23,657 nucleotides of DNA from an uncultured Oscillospiraceae bacterium (GTDB lineage: Bacteria > Bacillota > Clostridia > Oscillospirales > Ruminococcaceae), in NCBI GenBank assembly GCA_910587465.1, contig CAJUMS010000041.1, positions 1 to 23,657 on the forward strand, read 5' to 3'. Position numbers and translations under genes: made by a program. Positions 1 to 7,633 of the stretch are shown piece by piece; position 1 is the stretch's first letter, and each line of letters starts with the position of its first letter. The notes under the pieces are model-generated. The model saw nothing but the letters and a program-made list of their open reading frames with translations. It did no database searches and had not been told where the DNA came from.

Positions 1-88
1 CCGGCTTGATCAGACAAAAAATCGAGAATTTGATTGGGTTTTTAGAGGCGCCCTAAAATAAATTTTTGCAAAGAGGTCTTCTCAAAAA

Positions 89-118
89 CGGTCAACGGGT
101 TTATAATATAATTGACCG
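89..118 (+). promoter_or_regulatory. Promoter -10 flanked by inverted repeat, probable TetR operator
   Basis: TATAAT at 102-107 is a good -10; no convincing -35 lies 17 bp upstream. The -10 is bracketed by a perfect 7-bp inverted repeat, CGGTCAA at 89-95 and TTGACCG at 112-118, centred on the -10. That is a natural position for autorepression by the TetR protein that starts at 153. The operator role is inferred from position and symmetry. Confidence 0.5.
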
Positions 119-152
119 ATATGGACAACAAGATTTTAATAATAGGTGAAAT

Positions 153-794
153 ATGAACGAGAAATTCTATTCGCTGCCCGAGGAAAAGCAGCAGAAAATA
201 ATCAATGCGGGCTTTCGCGTGTTCTCGCAGAACTCCTACAAGAAAAGCCCTATGAACGAGATCGCCGACTGTGCGGGAATAAGCAAGTCGCTGCTGTTTC
301 ACTACTTTCACAATAAACGCGAGCTGTATCTTTTTCTATGGGATAAAGCCTGTAAAATCACCATGGAGTACCTTACCGAATATGGATGCTACGAGCCGAC
401 CGATTTGTTCGAGATGATGGAACGCGGTATGCGGGCGAAGATTCACATGATGACGAAATACCGCTGCATGACCGCGTTTGTCATCAAGGCATTCTACGAG
501 AAGCACCCCGAGGTAAATTCGGCAATACACGACAGCTATCGGGAATATTTCGACATAAAGGCTCAGGACGCTCTGGCGCGTGTCGACCCGAACGATTTCG
601 TAGAGGGCTTTGATCTCAACATGATGTACCGTGAAATGTATCTCGCCTCCGAAGGTTATCTCTGGGAAATATTTCAATGGGCGGATGACTGCGGTCATCC
701 TGTTGACTTGGACGTTCAAAAGCTCGAAAAGGATTTCAAGGATATGCTGAATTTCTGGAAGAAGGTCTATCTGAAAAAGGGGGACGAAAAATGA
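153..794 (+). CDS. TetR/AcrR family transcriptional regulator
   Basis: A 213-residue one-component repressor. The N-terminal part (about residues 10-58) has the TetR helix-turn-helix pattern: an AGFRVF helix, then MNEIADCAGISKSLLFHYFHNK, ending in the usual F-H-N-K-x-E-L-Y. The remaining ~150 residues are helical and ligand-binding in this family, with no recognisable ligand signature. AGGTGA lies just upstream of the ATG. The gene overlaps the following ABC ATPase by 4 bp (ATGA), so regulator and transporter are co-transcribed and probably translationally coupled. By analogy it represses its own exporter operon and is released by a transported compound. Family call is firm; the effector is unknown. 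Confidence 0.93.
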   Translation: MNEKFYSLPEEKQQKIINAGFRVFSQNSYKKSPMNEIADCAGISKSLLFHYFHNKRELYLFLWDKACKITMEYLTEYGCYEPTDLFEMMERGMRAKIHMMTKYRCMTAFVIKAFYEKHPEVNSAIHDSYREYFDIKAQDALARVDPNDFVEGFDLNMMYREMYLASEGYLWEIFQWADDCGHPVDLDVQKLEKDFKDMLNFWKKVYLKKGDEK

Positions 795-1669
795 ACGCTA
801 TCGAAACAGTATCGCTGACGAAATTTTACGGCAAGTCGCGCGGCATAAACGATATTGACCTGACCGTAGCCGAGGGCGACTTCTTCGGGTTTATCGGCCC
901 TAACGGCGCGGGGAAAAGCACCACTATCCGAATACTCACGGGGCTGATTTCCCAAACGAGCGGAGATGCGAAAATTTTCGGCAAGGACGCGGGGAAAACG
1001 GACGTTCTCGCCGATATAGGCTATATGCCGTCCGAAGTGAATTTCTATCACGGAATGAAAGTCCGCGAGGTCATAAAATACTCAGCCGAATTAAGAAAGC
1101 GTAACTGCGCAAAGGAAGCCTCGCGGCTCTGCGAAAGGCTGGAGTTGGACATAAACAAAAAAATATCCGAGCTTTCGCTCGGCAACCGAAAAAAGGTCTC
1201 AATCGTCTGCGCCTTGCAGCATAATCCGCGGCTGTGCATTCTTGACGAACCGACAAGCGGTCTCGACCCGCTTATGCAGCGCGAATTCTACGCGATATTG
1301 CAGGAACGGAATTCCGAGGGCGCGACTATATTTCTGTCCTCTCATATTCTCTCCGAGATACAGAAGTACTGCAAGCGCGCCGCGGTTATCCGCGAGGGGA
1401 GACTGCTGGTCTGCGACCACGTGGAAAATCTCGTACACACCAACGCGAAAAAGGTCACGCTGTCGGGGATCTCCGAACCGCCGAAGCTGGACGGGATAGG
1501 CAAAGTTGAAGTTGACGGCGGTACCGTTAAATTCCTGTACGGCGGTAAACCGCGCGAATTGCTGAACGCTCTCGCCCTGCTGCCGATAACAGATATAGGA
1601 ATTACCGAACCCGATCTTGAAGAAATATTTATGCACTATTATGCGGAGGGTAAAAATGACAATTCTTAA
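791..1669 (+). CDS. ABC transporter ATP-binding protein (ABC-2 export type)
   Basis: A 292-residue nucleotide-binding subunit. Walker A is GPNGAGKST at residues 36-44, the signature is the variant LSLGN at 128-132, Walker B plus D-loop is LCILDEPTSGLDP at about 148-160, and the switch histidine is in SSHIL near 185. The ~70 residues after the core are the regulatory tail common in DrrA/CcmA-like exporters. It starts inside the last codons of the TetR gene (ATGA overlap) and its stop overlaps the permease start by 14 bp. Together with the permease it should form a homodimeric or heterotetrameric exporter for a drug, lipid or peptide. The substrate cannot be read from sequence. Confidence 0.95.
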   Translation: MNAIETVSLTKFYGKSRGINDIDLTVAEGDFFGFIGPNGAGKSTTIRILTGLISQTSGDAKIFGKDAGKTDVLADIGYMPSEVNFYHGMKVREVIKYSAELRKRNCAKEASRLCERLELDINKKISELSLGNRKKVSIVCALQHNPRLCILDEPTSGLDPLMQREFYAILQERNSEGATIFLSSHILSEIQKYCKRAAVIREGRLLVCDHVENLVHTNAKKVTLSGISEPPKLDGIGKVEVDGGTVKFLYGGKPRELLNALALLPITDIGITEPDLEEIFMHYYAEGKNDNS

Positions 1670-2441
1670 ACACGAAATGCGGCAGGGGCGCAATTCTCTG
1701 ATTATATGGACGGCGGTGATAGCGTTTATGCTGGGCGTTTGTATTCTCATTTATCCCGAAATGTCCAAGCAGATGGACGGCATTGGCGAGGCGTTCGCGA
1801 ATATGGGCGGATTTTCCGCGGCGTTCGGAATGGACAAGATAAACTTCGGCGAGTTTATCGGATTTTTCGGAGTGGAGTGCGGAAACGTTTTGGGGTTGGG
1901 CGGTGCGTTCTTTGCGGCGCTGACGGGAATTTCGGCGCTATTCAAAGAGGAACGCGAGCACACCGCCGAATTTCTCCTCACTCACCCCGTAAGCAGACAA
2001 AGCGTTATAGCGCAGAAGCTTTTTTCTGTGATCGTGCAGATAATTATTTTGAACGCGGCGTCTGTCGGAGTTACCGCGTTATCCGCAATAATTATCGGCG
2101 AATCACCGGAGACAAAACCGATTGCGCTGATGTTTGCGGCATATCTCATCATGCAGATCGAGATCGCCGCGATATGCTTTGGATTATCAGCGTTTATCGG
2201 CAGGGGCGGTCTTGGCTTGGGGTTGGGACTTGCTGCGGCATTCTACTTTCTGAATATAATCGCGAACCTCACCGAAAGCGCGGAATTTCTGAAATACATC
2301 ACTCCGTTCGGCTACACCGACAGCGCGGATATTATCGCAGACGGACAAATTGAAATTAAGTATCTCGCGGTCGGAATTGTTATGACCGTTATCGGGATAG
2401 GCGCGGCGTTTTGGAAATACGGGCAAAAGGATATTTCGTAG
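1656..2441 (+). CDS. ABC-2 type permease
   Basis: A 261-residue integral membrane protein. I place the start at 1656, where GGAGGG at 1645-1650 is correctly spaced; an in-frame ATG at 1617 lies inside the ATPase gene and lacks a good ribosome binding site. About six hydrophobic spans are visible (roughly residues 15-33, 78-95, 120-145, 155-178, 185-203 and 235-252). Between the second and third is the motif EEREHTAEFLLTHPVSR, the ATPase-coupling segment typical of ABC2_membrane_3 permeases (E-x-E-x2-T-x-E-x-L-L-x2-P-x-S-R). It is the membrane partner of the preceding ATPase. It converges on the MFS gene with 52 bp between and no obvious terminator. Confidence 0.92.
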   Translation: MTILKHEMRQGRNSLIIWTAVIAFMLGVCILIYPEMSKQMDGIGEAFANMGGFSAAFGMDKINFGEFIGFFGVECGNVLGLGGAFFAALTGISALFKEEREHTAEFLLTHPVSRQSVIAQKLFSVIVQIIILNAASVGVTALSAIIIGESPETKPIALMFAAYLIMQIEIAAICFGLSAFIGRGGLGLGLGLAAAFYFLNIIANLTESAEFLKYITPFGYTDSADIIADGQIEIKYLAVGIVMTVIGIGAAFWKYGQKDIS

Positions 2442-2493
2442 AATATCAAGATTGTCAAGCAAAAGAAATTTCCCCCAAATCCTATTTTTTCAA

Positions 2494-3735
2494 CTATTCT
2501 TGACTTGAACTCTCTAACCGCGCGAATATTTTCTTTGAGCACAGCGCGACTGCCAAAGAGACCGCCGCCGCGCCTATCATTACCGCATAAGGAAGTTCGG
2601 AAAGCACGTCGAACAGAACCCCGTAAACCGCCTGACCCAACGGCTGCGAGCAGCTTGATACCGCGATTATAACCGCCATTATTTTCCCGAGAAGAAGCGG
2701 CGGGGTCTGCTGCTGGACGGCGGTGAACAGAGTTACGGTGAACATTGTCGAGGTGCACATCGCGCCAAAGCTCGCGGCGGTTATTATGATATATCCTATG
2801 ATCGGCGGCACTGCGTCAAGCAGCGCTATCCCCATCAGCAGCGCCATGAGAGAGCATATAACAAGCGTAATATATCCGTTTTTCAGACGCATTTTCTGCG
2901 CCGCCGCTCCCGCGATAATTCCGCCAGCGAGTCCGCCAAGCCCCATTGCCGCTTCGGTGAGCCCAAGCGCGGTGTCGGACATTCCGAGCGCTTGCACCAC
3001 CGTTACGGGAATACCGACCACCATTGCCGCCGAAAGGATAAGGTTGAACAACGCGAGAATGCCGAGAACCGAGAAGAAGATCGGCTTTTCGTTTTTTATA
3101 AACAAAAAGCACTCGCGAAGATCGGAGCCTGCCGCTTTGAAAACGCTTTTATTATCCTCGCTTTTTTCATATGGAATATGTATGAATATCTCCATTACCG
3201 CCGAAAAAACAAAGCAGCCGATACCGATAAAAAGTATGGGCAATATCCCGAACGAACCGAACAGCACACCGCCGATTATCGGTCCGAGCAACCCCGAAAG
3301 CGTGCTCACCATATTGATAACCGCGTTGCCTTTCATTAGCGTTTCCTTATCCGTCAGCAGCGGTATGCTTGCCTGAACCGCCGGCTGATACGCGCCCGAA
3401 ATGCCGTATAAAATCATAAGCGCGGAGATCATAAGCGGCACAAGCGGAATTTTTCCGAGCGCTATGTAGAACAGCGCAATGACCGCCGCCGTCGTAAAGT
3501 CCAGCACGACCATAATATTACGCTTGTTTTTTCTGTCGGCGATCACCCCGCCAAGCAGCGAAAAAATGATCATCGGGATAAACGAGCAAGCCGTCACCGC
3601 TCCGAAAAGCGACGACGAAGCGGTTTCTCTCAGCAGATACAACGGCAGCGCAAAACGCAGTATCGCGTTTCCGAAAAGAGATATCACCTGCCCGATGACC
3701 ACCAATGTGAAATCACGTTTGAATAAATTATTCAT
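2494..3735 (-). CDS. MFS efflux transporter
   Basis: A 413-residue polytopic membrane protein with about 12 hydrophobic segments and a central cytoplasmic loop near residues 190-215. After the second span there is a motif-A-like sequence, GGVIADRKNKRN (about residues 62-73), which marks the major facilitator fold. The best family resemblance is to the MefA/MFS_3-type drug exporters. It starts two bases after the permease stop; the ribosome binding site GGAGG is inside the last permease codons, so it is the last gene of the TetR-ATPase-permease-MFS operon. Pairing an ABC exporter with an MFS exporter under one TetR protein suggests a combined resistance locus. The substrate is unknown. Confidence 0.9.
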   Translation of the reverse strand: MNNLFKRDFTLVVIGQVISLFGNAILRFALPLYLLRETASSSLFGAVTACSFIPMIIFSLLGGVIADRKNKRNIMVVLDFTTAAVIALFYIALGKIPLVPLMISALMILYGISGAYQPAVQASIPLLTDKETLMKGNAVINMVSTLSGLLGPIIGGVLFGSFGILPILFIGIGCFVFSAVMEIFIHIPYEKSEDNKSVFKAAGSDLRECFLFIKNEKPIFFSVLGILALFNLILSAAMVVGIPVTVVQALGMSDTALGLTEAAMGLGGLAGGIIAGAAAQKMRLKNGYITLVICSLMALLMGIALLDAVPPIIGYIIITAASFGAMCTSTMFTVTLFTAVQQQTPPLLLGKIMAVIIAVSSCSQPLGQAVYGVLFDVLSELPYAVMIGAAAVSLAVALCSKKIFARLESSSQE

Positions 3736-3737
3736 TA

Positions 3738-4448
3738 TCAGACCTCCAATTTGTCAATGCTCTTAGCGAGAATTCCGTACACAAAGCAAGACGCCGCAAC
3801 CGTAACGGCGCAGACCCCTGCCGTTACCGTCAGAATATTCTTATAAGAAATTGAAAAGCATTGCGCCAACAGACAGCCCGCGACAAACGAGCTTACTATC
3901 GCTGCGGGCACCGAACGTTTTTTCCAACCGATCGTTACCGAAACGATCCCCGTGACAGACGAAAGAACCCCCGATAAAATACCGATACACGGAATCGATA
4001 TTAAAAGCGGTATGTTAGGTTTAACAAGCTCCGCTCCCGCAATTTTGGAAACAATACTAACAGCCGCCATAACCGCGGAGCAGCTCAAAAAATTTACTGC
4101 GGTCATAAAGCCGCAAGTTAGCAAGCATTTTGCGTTCAGAATTTTCTTTCGGTTGATCGGATAGCAAAGGAACACCGCAGCGCTTTTTCCTCCGTATTCG
4201 CCGATTATCAGCTTTGAAGCGATCACGGCGGCAAGTATTCCGAAGCTGACGAAATGCAGTACCGAGATCAGCATAAGAATACCGTCCCATTCCCGAAAGA
4301 GTTCCTCGCCCTTTGGAGCCGCGTATTCGATATAGGGAATAAAAAGAAACAGAATCCCCATTGCCAAAATCCCTGCAAAAACACCGAGCGCGGCTTTAAA
4401 ATACGCTTTAAAGTTTGTTTTTTTAAACTCCATTTTGATCAAATTCAT
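3738..4448 (-). CDS. ABC-2 type permease, BcrB/lantibiotic-immunity-like
   Basis: A 236-residue membrane protein with about six hydrophobic spans. The segment after the second span, IIGEYGGKSAAVFLCYPINR followed by KK, is the E-Y-x-x-x-(S/T)-x(4)-L-x-x-P-x-x-R-K pattern seen in BcrB-type and lantibiotic self-protection permeases. It begins one base after the ATPase stop, and the last ATPase codons (ATGAGGAGGAAC) serve as its ribosome binding site, so the two products are tightly coupled. It probably exports or expels a membrane-active peptide or drug with the ATPase. Exact substrate unresolved. Confidence 0.87.
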   Translation of the reverse strand: MNLIKMEFKKTNFKAYFKAALGVFAGILAMGILFLFIPYIEYAAPKGEELFREWDGILMLISVLHFVSFGILAAVIASKLIIGEYGGKSAAVFLCYPINRKKILNAKCLLTCGFMTAVNFLSCSAVMAAVSIVSKIAGAELVKPNIPLLISIPCIGILSGVLSSVTGIVSVTIGWKKRSVPAAIVSSFVAGCLLAQCFSISYKNILTVTAGVCAVTVAASCFVYGILAKSIDKLEV

Positions 4449-4449
4449 T

Positions 4450-5163
4450 TCAGTTCCTCCTCATAAGATCAACTATATATTCTTCAAGACCTGATTCACT
4501 GTTAAACATAAGCTTTTTTTCGTGAACGGAAAATTCGCTTGAAACACCTCCTCCGGTAATCACTCCGATCCTGTCGGAAACGCTCACAACGTCCGAAATT
4601 ATGTGGCTCGAAAGCAGTATGGTCACGCCCTCCGAGGTCAGACGCCGGAGCAGCTCCCGCATTTCGGCTATCGCTACCGGATCAAGCCCGTTCAGCGGCT
4701 CGTCAAGTATCAGCAGCCTTGGGTTATGTATTATAGCGCGAGCGATCCCAAGCCGCTGGCGCATACCGAGAGAGTACCGTGAAACAGGCTTGCTTTCGCC
4801 GAACGGCAGTTCGACCCGTTCAAGCACCTTTGAAATATCGGCTTGCTTTTGCAAATACGACAAGTGTATCTCCAGATTTTCGGCGGCGCTTAAATGCTCA
4901 TAAAAGACGGGCGTTTCGATCATACTTCCTACGTCGTTCAGATATCGGTTCGACTCTGCGGCGTTTTCCCCTAACACAATGATCGTGCCGCTGTCGGGCT
5001 TTTGTAAACCGAGCAGCAGCTTCATAAGCGTGGTTTTACCCGCGCCGTTTACTCCGAGTATGCTGTAAATTTCACCCTTGAAAAGACGCAGACTGCAATT
5101 TTGCAGCACATTCTTTTCATTGAAGCTTTTGCACAGATTCTGTGCGTTTACGATCATTTCCAT
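4450..5163 (-). CDS. ABC transporter ATP-binding protein, BcrA-like
   Basis: A 237-residue ATPase. I choose the ATG at 5163 because GGAG sits 7 bases upstream; a longer open frame to 5388 would run through the TetR gene and the operator. Walker A is GVNGAGKTT (residues 37-45), the signature is YSLGM (130-134, replacing LSGGQ), Walker B is LLILDEPLNGLDP (about 150-162) and the switch histidine is in SSHII near 187. The block SRYSLGMRQRLGIARAI is characteristic of bacitracin and lantibiotic-immunity ATPases (BcrA, NukF, SpaF types), so a membrane-active peptide is a reasonable substrate guess. It works with the permease at 3738-4448. A TetR-type palindrome precedes it. Confidence 0.93.
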   Translation of the reverse strand: MEMIVNAQNLCKSFNEKNVLQNCSLRLFKGEIYSILGVNGAGKTTLMKLLLGLQKPDSGTIIVLGENAAESNRYLNDVGSMIETPVFYEHLSAAENLEIHLSYLQKQADISKVLERVELPFGESKPVSRYSLGMRQRLGIARAIIHNPRLLILDEPLNGLDPVAIAEMRELLRRLTSEGVTILLSSHIISDVVSVSDRIGVITGGGVSSEFSVHEKKLMFNSESGLEEYIVDLMRRN

Positions 5164-5181
5164 AACGATCTCCTTTCTATG

Positions 5182-5200
5182 ATACCAACCGTCGGTATGT
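5182..5200. promoter_or_regulatory. TetR-type operator in front of the ATPase gene
   Basis: A 17-bp imperfect palindrome, ATACCAACCGTCGGTAT at 5182-5198, with one mismatched pair. The block CGGTATGT at 5193-5200 is shared exactly with the palindrome in front of the tetR gene (5931-5938). Its position between tetR and the ATPase suggests an independent second control point. A short GC hairpin (CTGCCCG/CGGGCAG, 5218-5235) after tetR could reduce readthrough. I see no convincing -35/-10 pair here. Confidence 0.6.
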
Positions 5201-5248
5201 ATAGATTTAAAATTTAACTGCCCGTTTTCGGGCAGAAAAATCAGCCGA

Positions 5249-5902
5249 TCATTTGTTTTTACGGTAGACCTCGGTAAGGCTCCGCAGACGCTCAAACACG
5301 CTTTCATCAAGAATATCCAGCCCGAATGCGCGCAGCATTTGATCGTACATTTTGCACTTTCTGTATATGCCTTCGGGATCGTCGTCAAAGATCATCGGGT
5401 CAAGCCATATGTTGCCGACAAGCAATACAAGCTCCGCGAGCTCTTTTGGGTATTCCGTTTGTATAGAGCCGTCTGCTATTCCCTGCTCGATTATAGGAAG
5501 AACATACACGGGCGCGGTATAGTCGATTGTTCCGCGAAGAATGCTGAAAACGAGCGCGGGGCTGTCTCCGATATTCGGCGCGGCGGCAAATATCTCATCA
5601 TGCACGGAACGGTTCAACGATTCGACAAGCAGCTTTCTGAGCTTTTCTTTCCCGGTAAGCCCGGGGCAGTTCTGAATTTCAAACAGCATTTTGTTGGACT
5701 GCTCCGACATTTTAGTGGTAACCGCGTCGAGTATATCCTCTTTAGAGCGGAAATGATGATAGATCGCGCCCTTGCTCAAGCCGCCGAGATTATTGATGAT
5801 ATCCTGTATCGAGGTGTGCTCGTAGCCCTTTTCCGCAAACAGCTTCATTGCCGTTTCAAGAATAAGGTTCACGGTCTCTTCGGGATATTTGTTTCGTGCC
5901 AA
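5249..5902 (-). CDS. TetR/AcrR family transcriptional regulator (TTG start)
   Basis: A 217-residue regulator. The open frame could begin at a GTG at 5914, but there the GAGGTGA sequence overlaps the start codon. Using TTG at 5902 places GAGGTGA, part of the ideal anti-16S sequence, about 8 bases upstream and gives the typical family opening MARNKYPEETVNLIL. The helix-turn-helix covers about residues 10-56 (TAMKLFAEKGYEHTSIQDI, then GLSKGAIYHHFRSKEDIL). The C-terminal part is the variable effector domain. It heads the ATPase-permease-MFS operon on the same strand, with palindromic operators before itself and before the ATPase, so it most likely represses both. Confidence 0.9.
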   Translation of the reverse strand: MARNKYPEETVNLILETAMKLFAEKGYEHTSIQDIINNLGGLSKGAIYHHFRSKEDILDAVTTKMSEQSNKMLFEIQNCPGLTGKEKLRKLLVESLNRSVHDEIFAAAPNIGDSPALVFSILRGTIDYTAPVYVLPIIEQGIADGSIQTEYPKELAELVLLVGNIWLDPMIFDDDPEGIYRKCKMYDQMLRAFGLDILDESVFERLRSLTEVYRKNK

Positions 5903-5921
5903 TTCAGTGTTCACCTCGTTT

Positions 5922-5971
5922 ACATACTAACGGTATGTTTGCATTATACTACATCTTTTACGATTTGTCAA
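5922..5971 (-). promoter_or_regulatory. tetR promoter with overlapping operator
   Basis: On the minus strand TTGACA (5966-5971), 17 bp, TATAAT (5943-5948): a perfect consensus. Directly downstream, across the expected transcription start, lies ACATACTAACGGTATGT (5922-5938), a palindrome with 6-bp perfect arms. A strong promoter plugged by its own operator is the classic autorepressed TetR layout. Confidence 0.85.
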
Positions 5972-6314
5972 GGGGAAAAATAAATTTTGCGTAAAATCCT
6001 CAACAAACCATATGCTTAATGCAGTCTTGCCACGCATGACTCCGGAAAGTGAACAAACCTCGATAACTCCGCACAGCCATGATCCATGATAAGGACATAT
6101 CGTATACAGCAGCGTTGCACTTGGCTTATTGTTCGTGATGTTGAAGGGAAATCACCTACACAAATCATAACCACGCGTGAAACGCGTGGTTTGCACTGGC
6201 GCTTCAAGCGCCTGGTACCGGCTTGCGCCTGAAGGCGCATTGAAAGATCTGGCAACCGCATCTTATTCACGAGCAGCCGCTTAAGCGGCTGTTCTTTTGC
6301 TTGTAGCTTTAGCG
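5972..6314. repeat. Gene-free stretch with a cluster of four compact hairpins
   Basis: I see no credible gene here. Between 6169 and 6291 there are four perfect inverted repeats: AACCACGCGT/ACGCGTGGTT with loop GAA (6169-6191), GGCGCT/AGCGCC with loop TCA (6198-6212), TGCGCCT/AGGCGCA with loop GA (6224-6239), and an uninterrupted 18-bp palindrome CAGCCGCTTAAGCGGCTG (6274-6291). The part at 5972-6168 holds nothing I recognise. Closely spaced short hairpins without an open frame suggest a non-coding structured RNA, a REP-type element, or the end of a non-autonomous IS200/IS605-like element. These are hypotheses. Confidence 0.5.
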
Positions 6315-6315
6315 C

Positions 6316-6347
6316 AAAAAACCGGCGGGAGCATTACGCCCCCGCCG
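6316..6347 (-). terminator. Intrinsic terminator for the small membrane protein transcript
   Basis: Stem CGGCGGG (6323-6329) with CCCGCCG (6341-6347), 11-nt loop. Read on the minus strand the stem is followed by a run of six T (6316-6321). It closes the transcript that starts at the promoter near 6941-6969. Confidence 0.8.
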
Positions 6348-6377
6348 TAATTTATTTATGCGGCATCACCGCCGTTA

Positions 6378-6452
6378 TCATTTCCCGACCTTTTTCATAA
6401 GCGCAGGTAAAAAGCACAGAAAGCACGCACCGATTATGATATATACCGCCAT
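6378..6452 (-). CDS. Possible 24-residue membrane peptide
   Basis: A very short open frame encoding a peptide that opens MAVYIIIGACFLCFLPALMK and ends in KVGK: one hydrophobic span and a basic C-terminus, the profile of a bacterial small membrane protein. An in-frame GTG at 6461 would add three residues and would use AAGG, inside the end of the upstream gene, as its ribosome binding site. It lies between the 151-residue membrane protein and the terminator at 6316-6347, so it would be co-transcribed. No homology evidence is available; it could be chance. Confidence 0.35.
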   Translation of the reverse strand: MAVYIIIGACFLCFLPALMKKVGK

Positions 6453-6468
6453 TGCAGTCACATCTTTT

Positions 6469-6924
6469 CTACCTTAACATTATCATCTCCCCAACGATCT
6501 CGATCATCTTCATGACCGCGAACACCGCCGACGGGATAAATATAACACTCCCGAAAATTATCGTAAGCAGCGCGTTATTGTCGATAGCCGAACGGAACGG
6601 ACGGCAGTACAGCACCTTTATCTCCTTATCGGGAACGTACAGCCTGCCGCGCATGATCATCTCGCACGGGAACATATTCGGCACGTCCGCGCCTTCAATC
6701 CTGTACACCGCGCACGGAAACCGCCTCTCCTCGCTGAACTCCGTGAACACAGCCGTTCTCCGCTTTGACATCGCCAGCATTACCAGGCACGCCGCGAAAA
6801 ATACGCCGATAAGCACTATCAGCGCACCCACCACCGTAAACCCGAGCACCGCGATATCGCTCCAGCCGAAACCTATGCACAGCATTATAATAACGACCAT
6901 TGCGCCGCCGACAAGAAAATCCAT
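6469..6924 (-). CDS. Small membrane protein of unknown function
   Basis: A 151-residue protein I do not recognise. The start at 6924 is preferred: GGTGA precedes it and the promoter -10 lies just upstream at 6941-6946, whereas an in-frame ATG at 6972 lies upstream of that promoter. Two long hydrophobic stretches cover about residues 5-22 and 24-50, then a soluble middle part (SKRRTAVFTEFSEERRF) with several Cys and Arg residues, then a final hydrophobic region at about 119-145. It has its own consensus promoter although it follows an ABC operon, so it may be expressed independently. Its role is unknown; accessory to the transporter is one possibility. Confidence 0.7.
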   Translation of the reverse strand: MDFLVGGAMVVIIMLCIGFGWSDIAVLGFTVVGALIVLIGVFFAACLVMLAMSKRRTAVFTEFSEERRFPCAVYRIEGADVPNMFPCEMIMRGRLYVPDKEIKVLYCRPFRSAIDNNALLTIIFGSVIFIPSAVFAVMKMIEIVGEMIMLR

Positions 6925-6940
6925 ATAATCACCCGTGGAT

Positions 6941-6969
6941 ATTATATCACACTTTCGATCATATGTCAA
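6941..6969 (-). promoter_or_regulatory. Consensus promoter overlapping the end of the permease gene
   Basis: Minus strand TTGACA (6964-6969), 17 bp, TATAAT (6941-6946). The -35 is made from the last codons of the upstream permease gene, whose stop is at 6959-6961. It drives the 151-residue membrane protein separately from the GntR-controlled operon. Confidence 0.85.
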
Positions 6970-7633
6970 CATTTACCGTCCTTTTCCCCGTGACCCAGCT
7001 CACCGCCACGACCGCCGCCGTAAGCGCGGGAAGTCCCGCGTAGGAGATAATTCTGAGCGCCGTTATTCCGATATCGCCCATAAACAGCATAAACACCACC
7101 GCTATCATCGCAGCCACAAGCAGCACCATAAAGCCGATATACGCCGCCGAGGTCGTCTTTGCGCCGAAGCGGTAGCCGAGCGTGAACGTCGGCGAGAGAG
7201 CTATCGCCTGCACCATGCACATACACAGCGGCATGGTTATCATAGGCTCAAGCGGTATCTTAAAGAGAAGCGCGTTTATCACGTTGATAATAAGCGATAA
7301 CGAGGTCAGCGCCGCCAGCACCAAGCCCATTGAGAGAAACTTCGCGCCGATGATTTTTCCGCCCGAAAGCGGCATGGTGCGCTGAATTTTCGACCAGCCG
7401 CTCCGCTCGTCATAGCCGAGAGTGTTCACGAAAAAAGACGAGCATAGGGTTATCGAAACGTAATTTACGATACCGTACAACAACACGGATATCTCGGTAA
7501 GATCTGCCCTCTCGTTGGTCGACATTCCGCCGCCCATAAGTATAAGCATAAGCGACGGAAACAGCATTAACGCAAGCGCGCCAAGCACCTGAAATCTCAC
7601 ACCGAAGAGGTCCTTTAACACCAGTCCCTTCAT
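6959..7633 (-). CDS. ABC-2 type permease, second of the pair
   Basis: A 224-residue membrane protein with about six hydrophobic spans. The start ATG at 7633 overlaps the previous stop by one base (TGATG), with GGGAG upstream, so translation is coupled. The segment YDERSGWSKIQRTMPLSGGK followed by IIGAKFL matches the ABC2_membrane_5 (PF13346) pattern of D-E-x-x-G-W-x-x-x-x-x-x-x-P-(L/I)-S-x-x-x-(I/V)-x-x-(A/S)-K-(Y/F)-L, found in the PmtB/PmtD permeases that export phenol-soluble modulins in staphylococci. With the ATPase at 8458-9297 and the permease at 7633-8316 it likely forms an exporter for amphipathic peptides or a cell-envelope stress transporter. The substrate is inferred only. Confidence 0.88.
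   Translation of the reverse strand: MKGLVLKDLFGVRFQVLGALALMLFPSLMLILMGGGMSTNERADLTEISVLLYGIVNYVSITLCSSFFVNTLGYDERSGWSKIQRTMPLSGGKIIGAKFLSMGLVLAALTSLSLIINVINALLFKIPLEPMITMPLCMCMVQAIALSPTFTLGYRFGAKTTSAAYIGFMVLLVAAMIAVVFMLFMGDIGITALRIISYAGLPALTAAVVAVSWVTGKRTVNVDI

Noticed and set aside
6016..6270. 84-codon open frame on the minus strand
   Set aside because: It runs through three of the hairpins, so its sequence is dictated by palindromes; the translation has no recognisable pattern.
6169..6291. CRISPR array
   Set aside because: The four repeats are different palindromes with irregular spacing, not a repeated unit.
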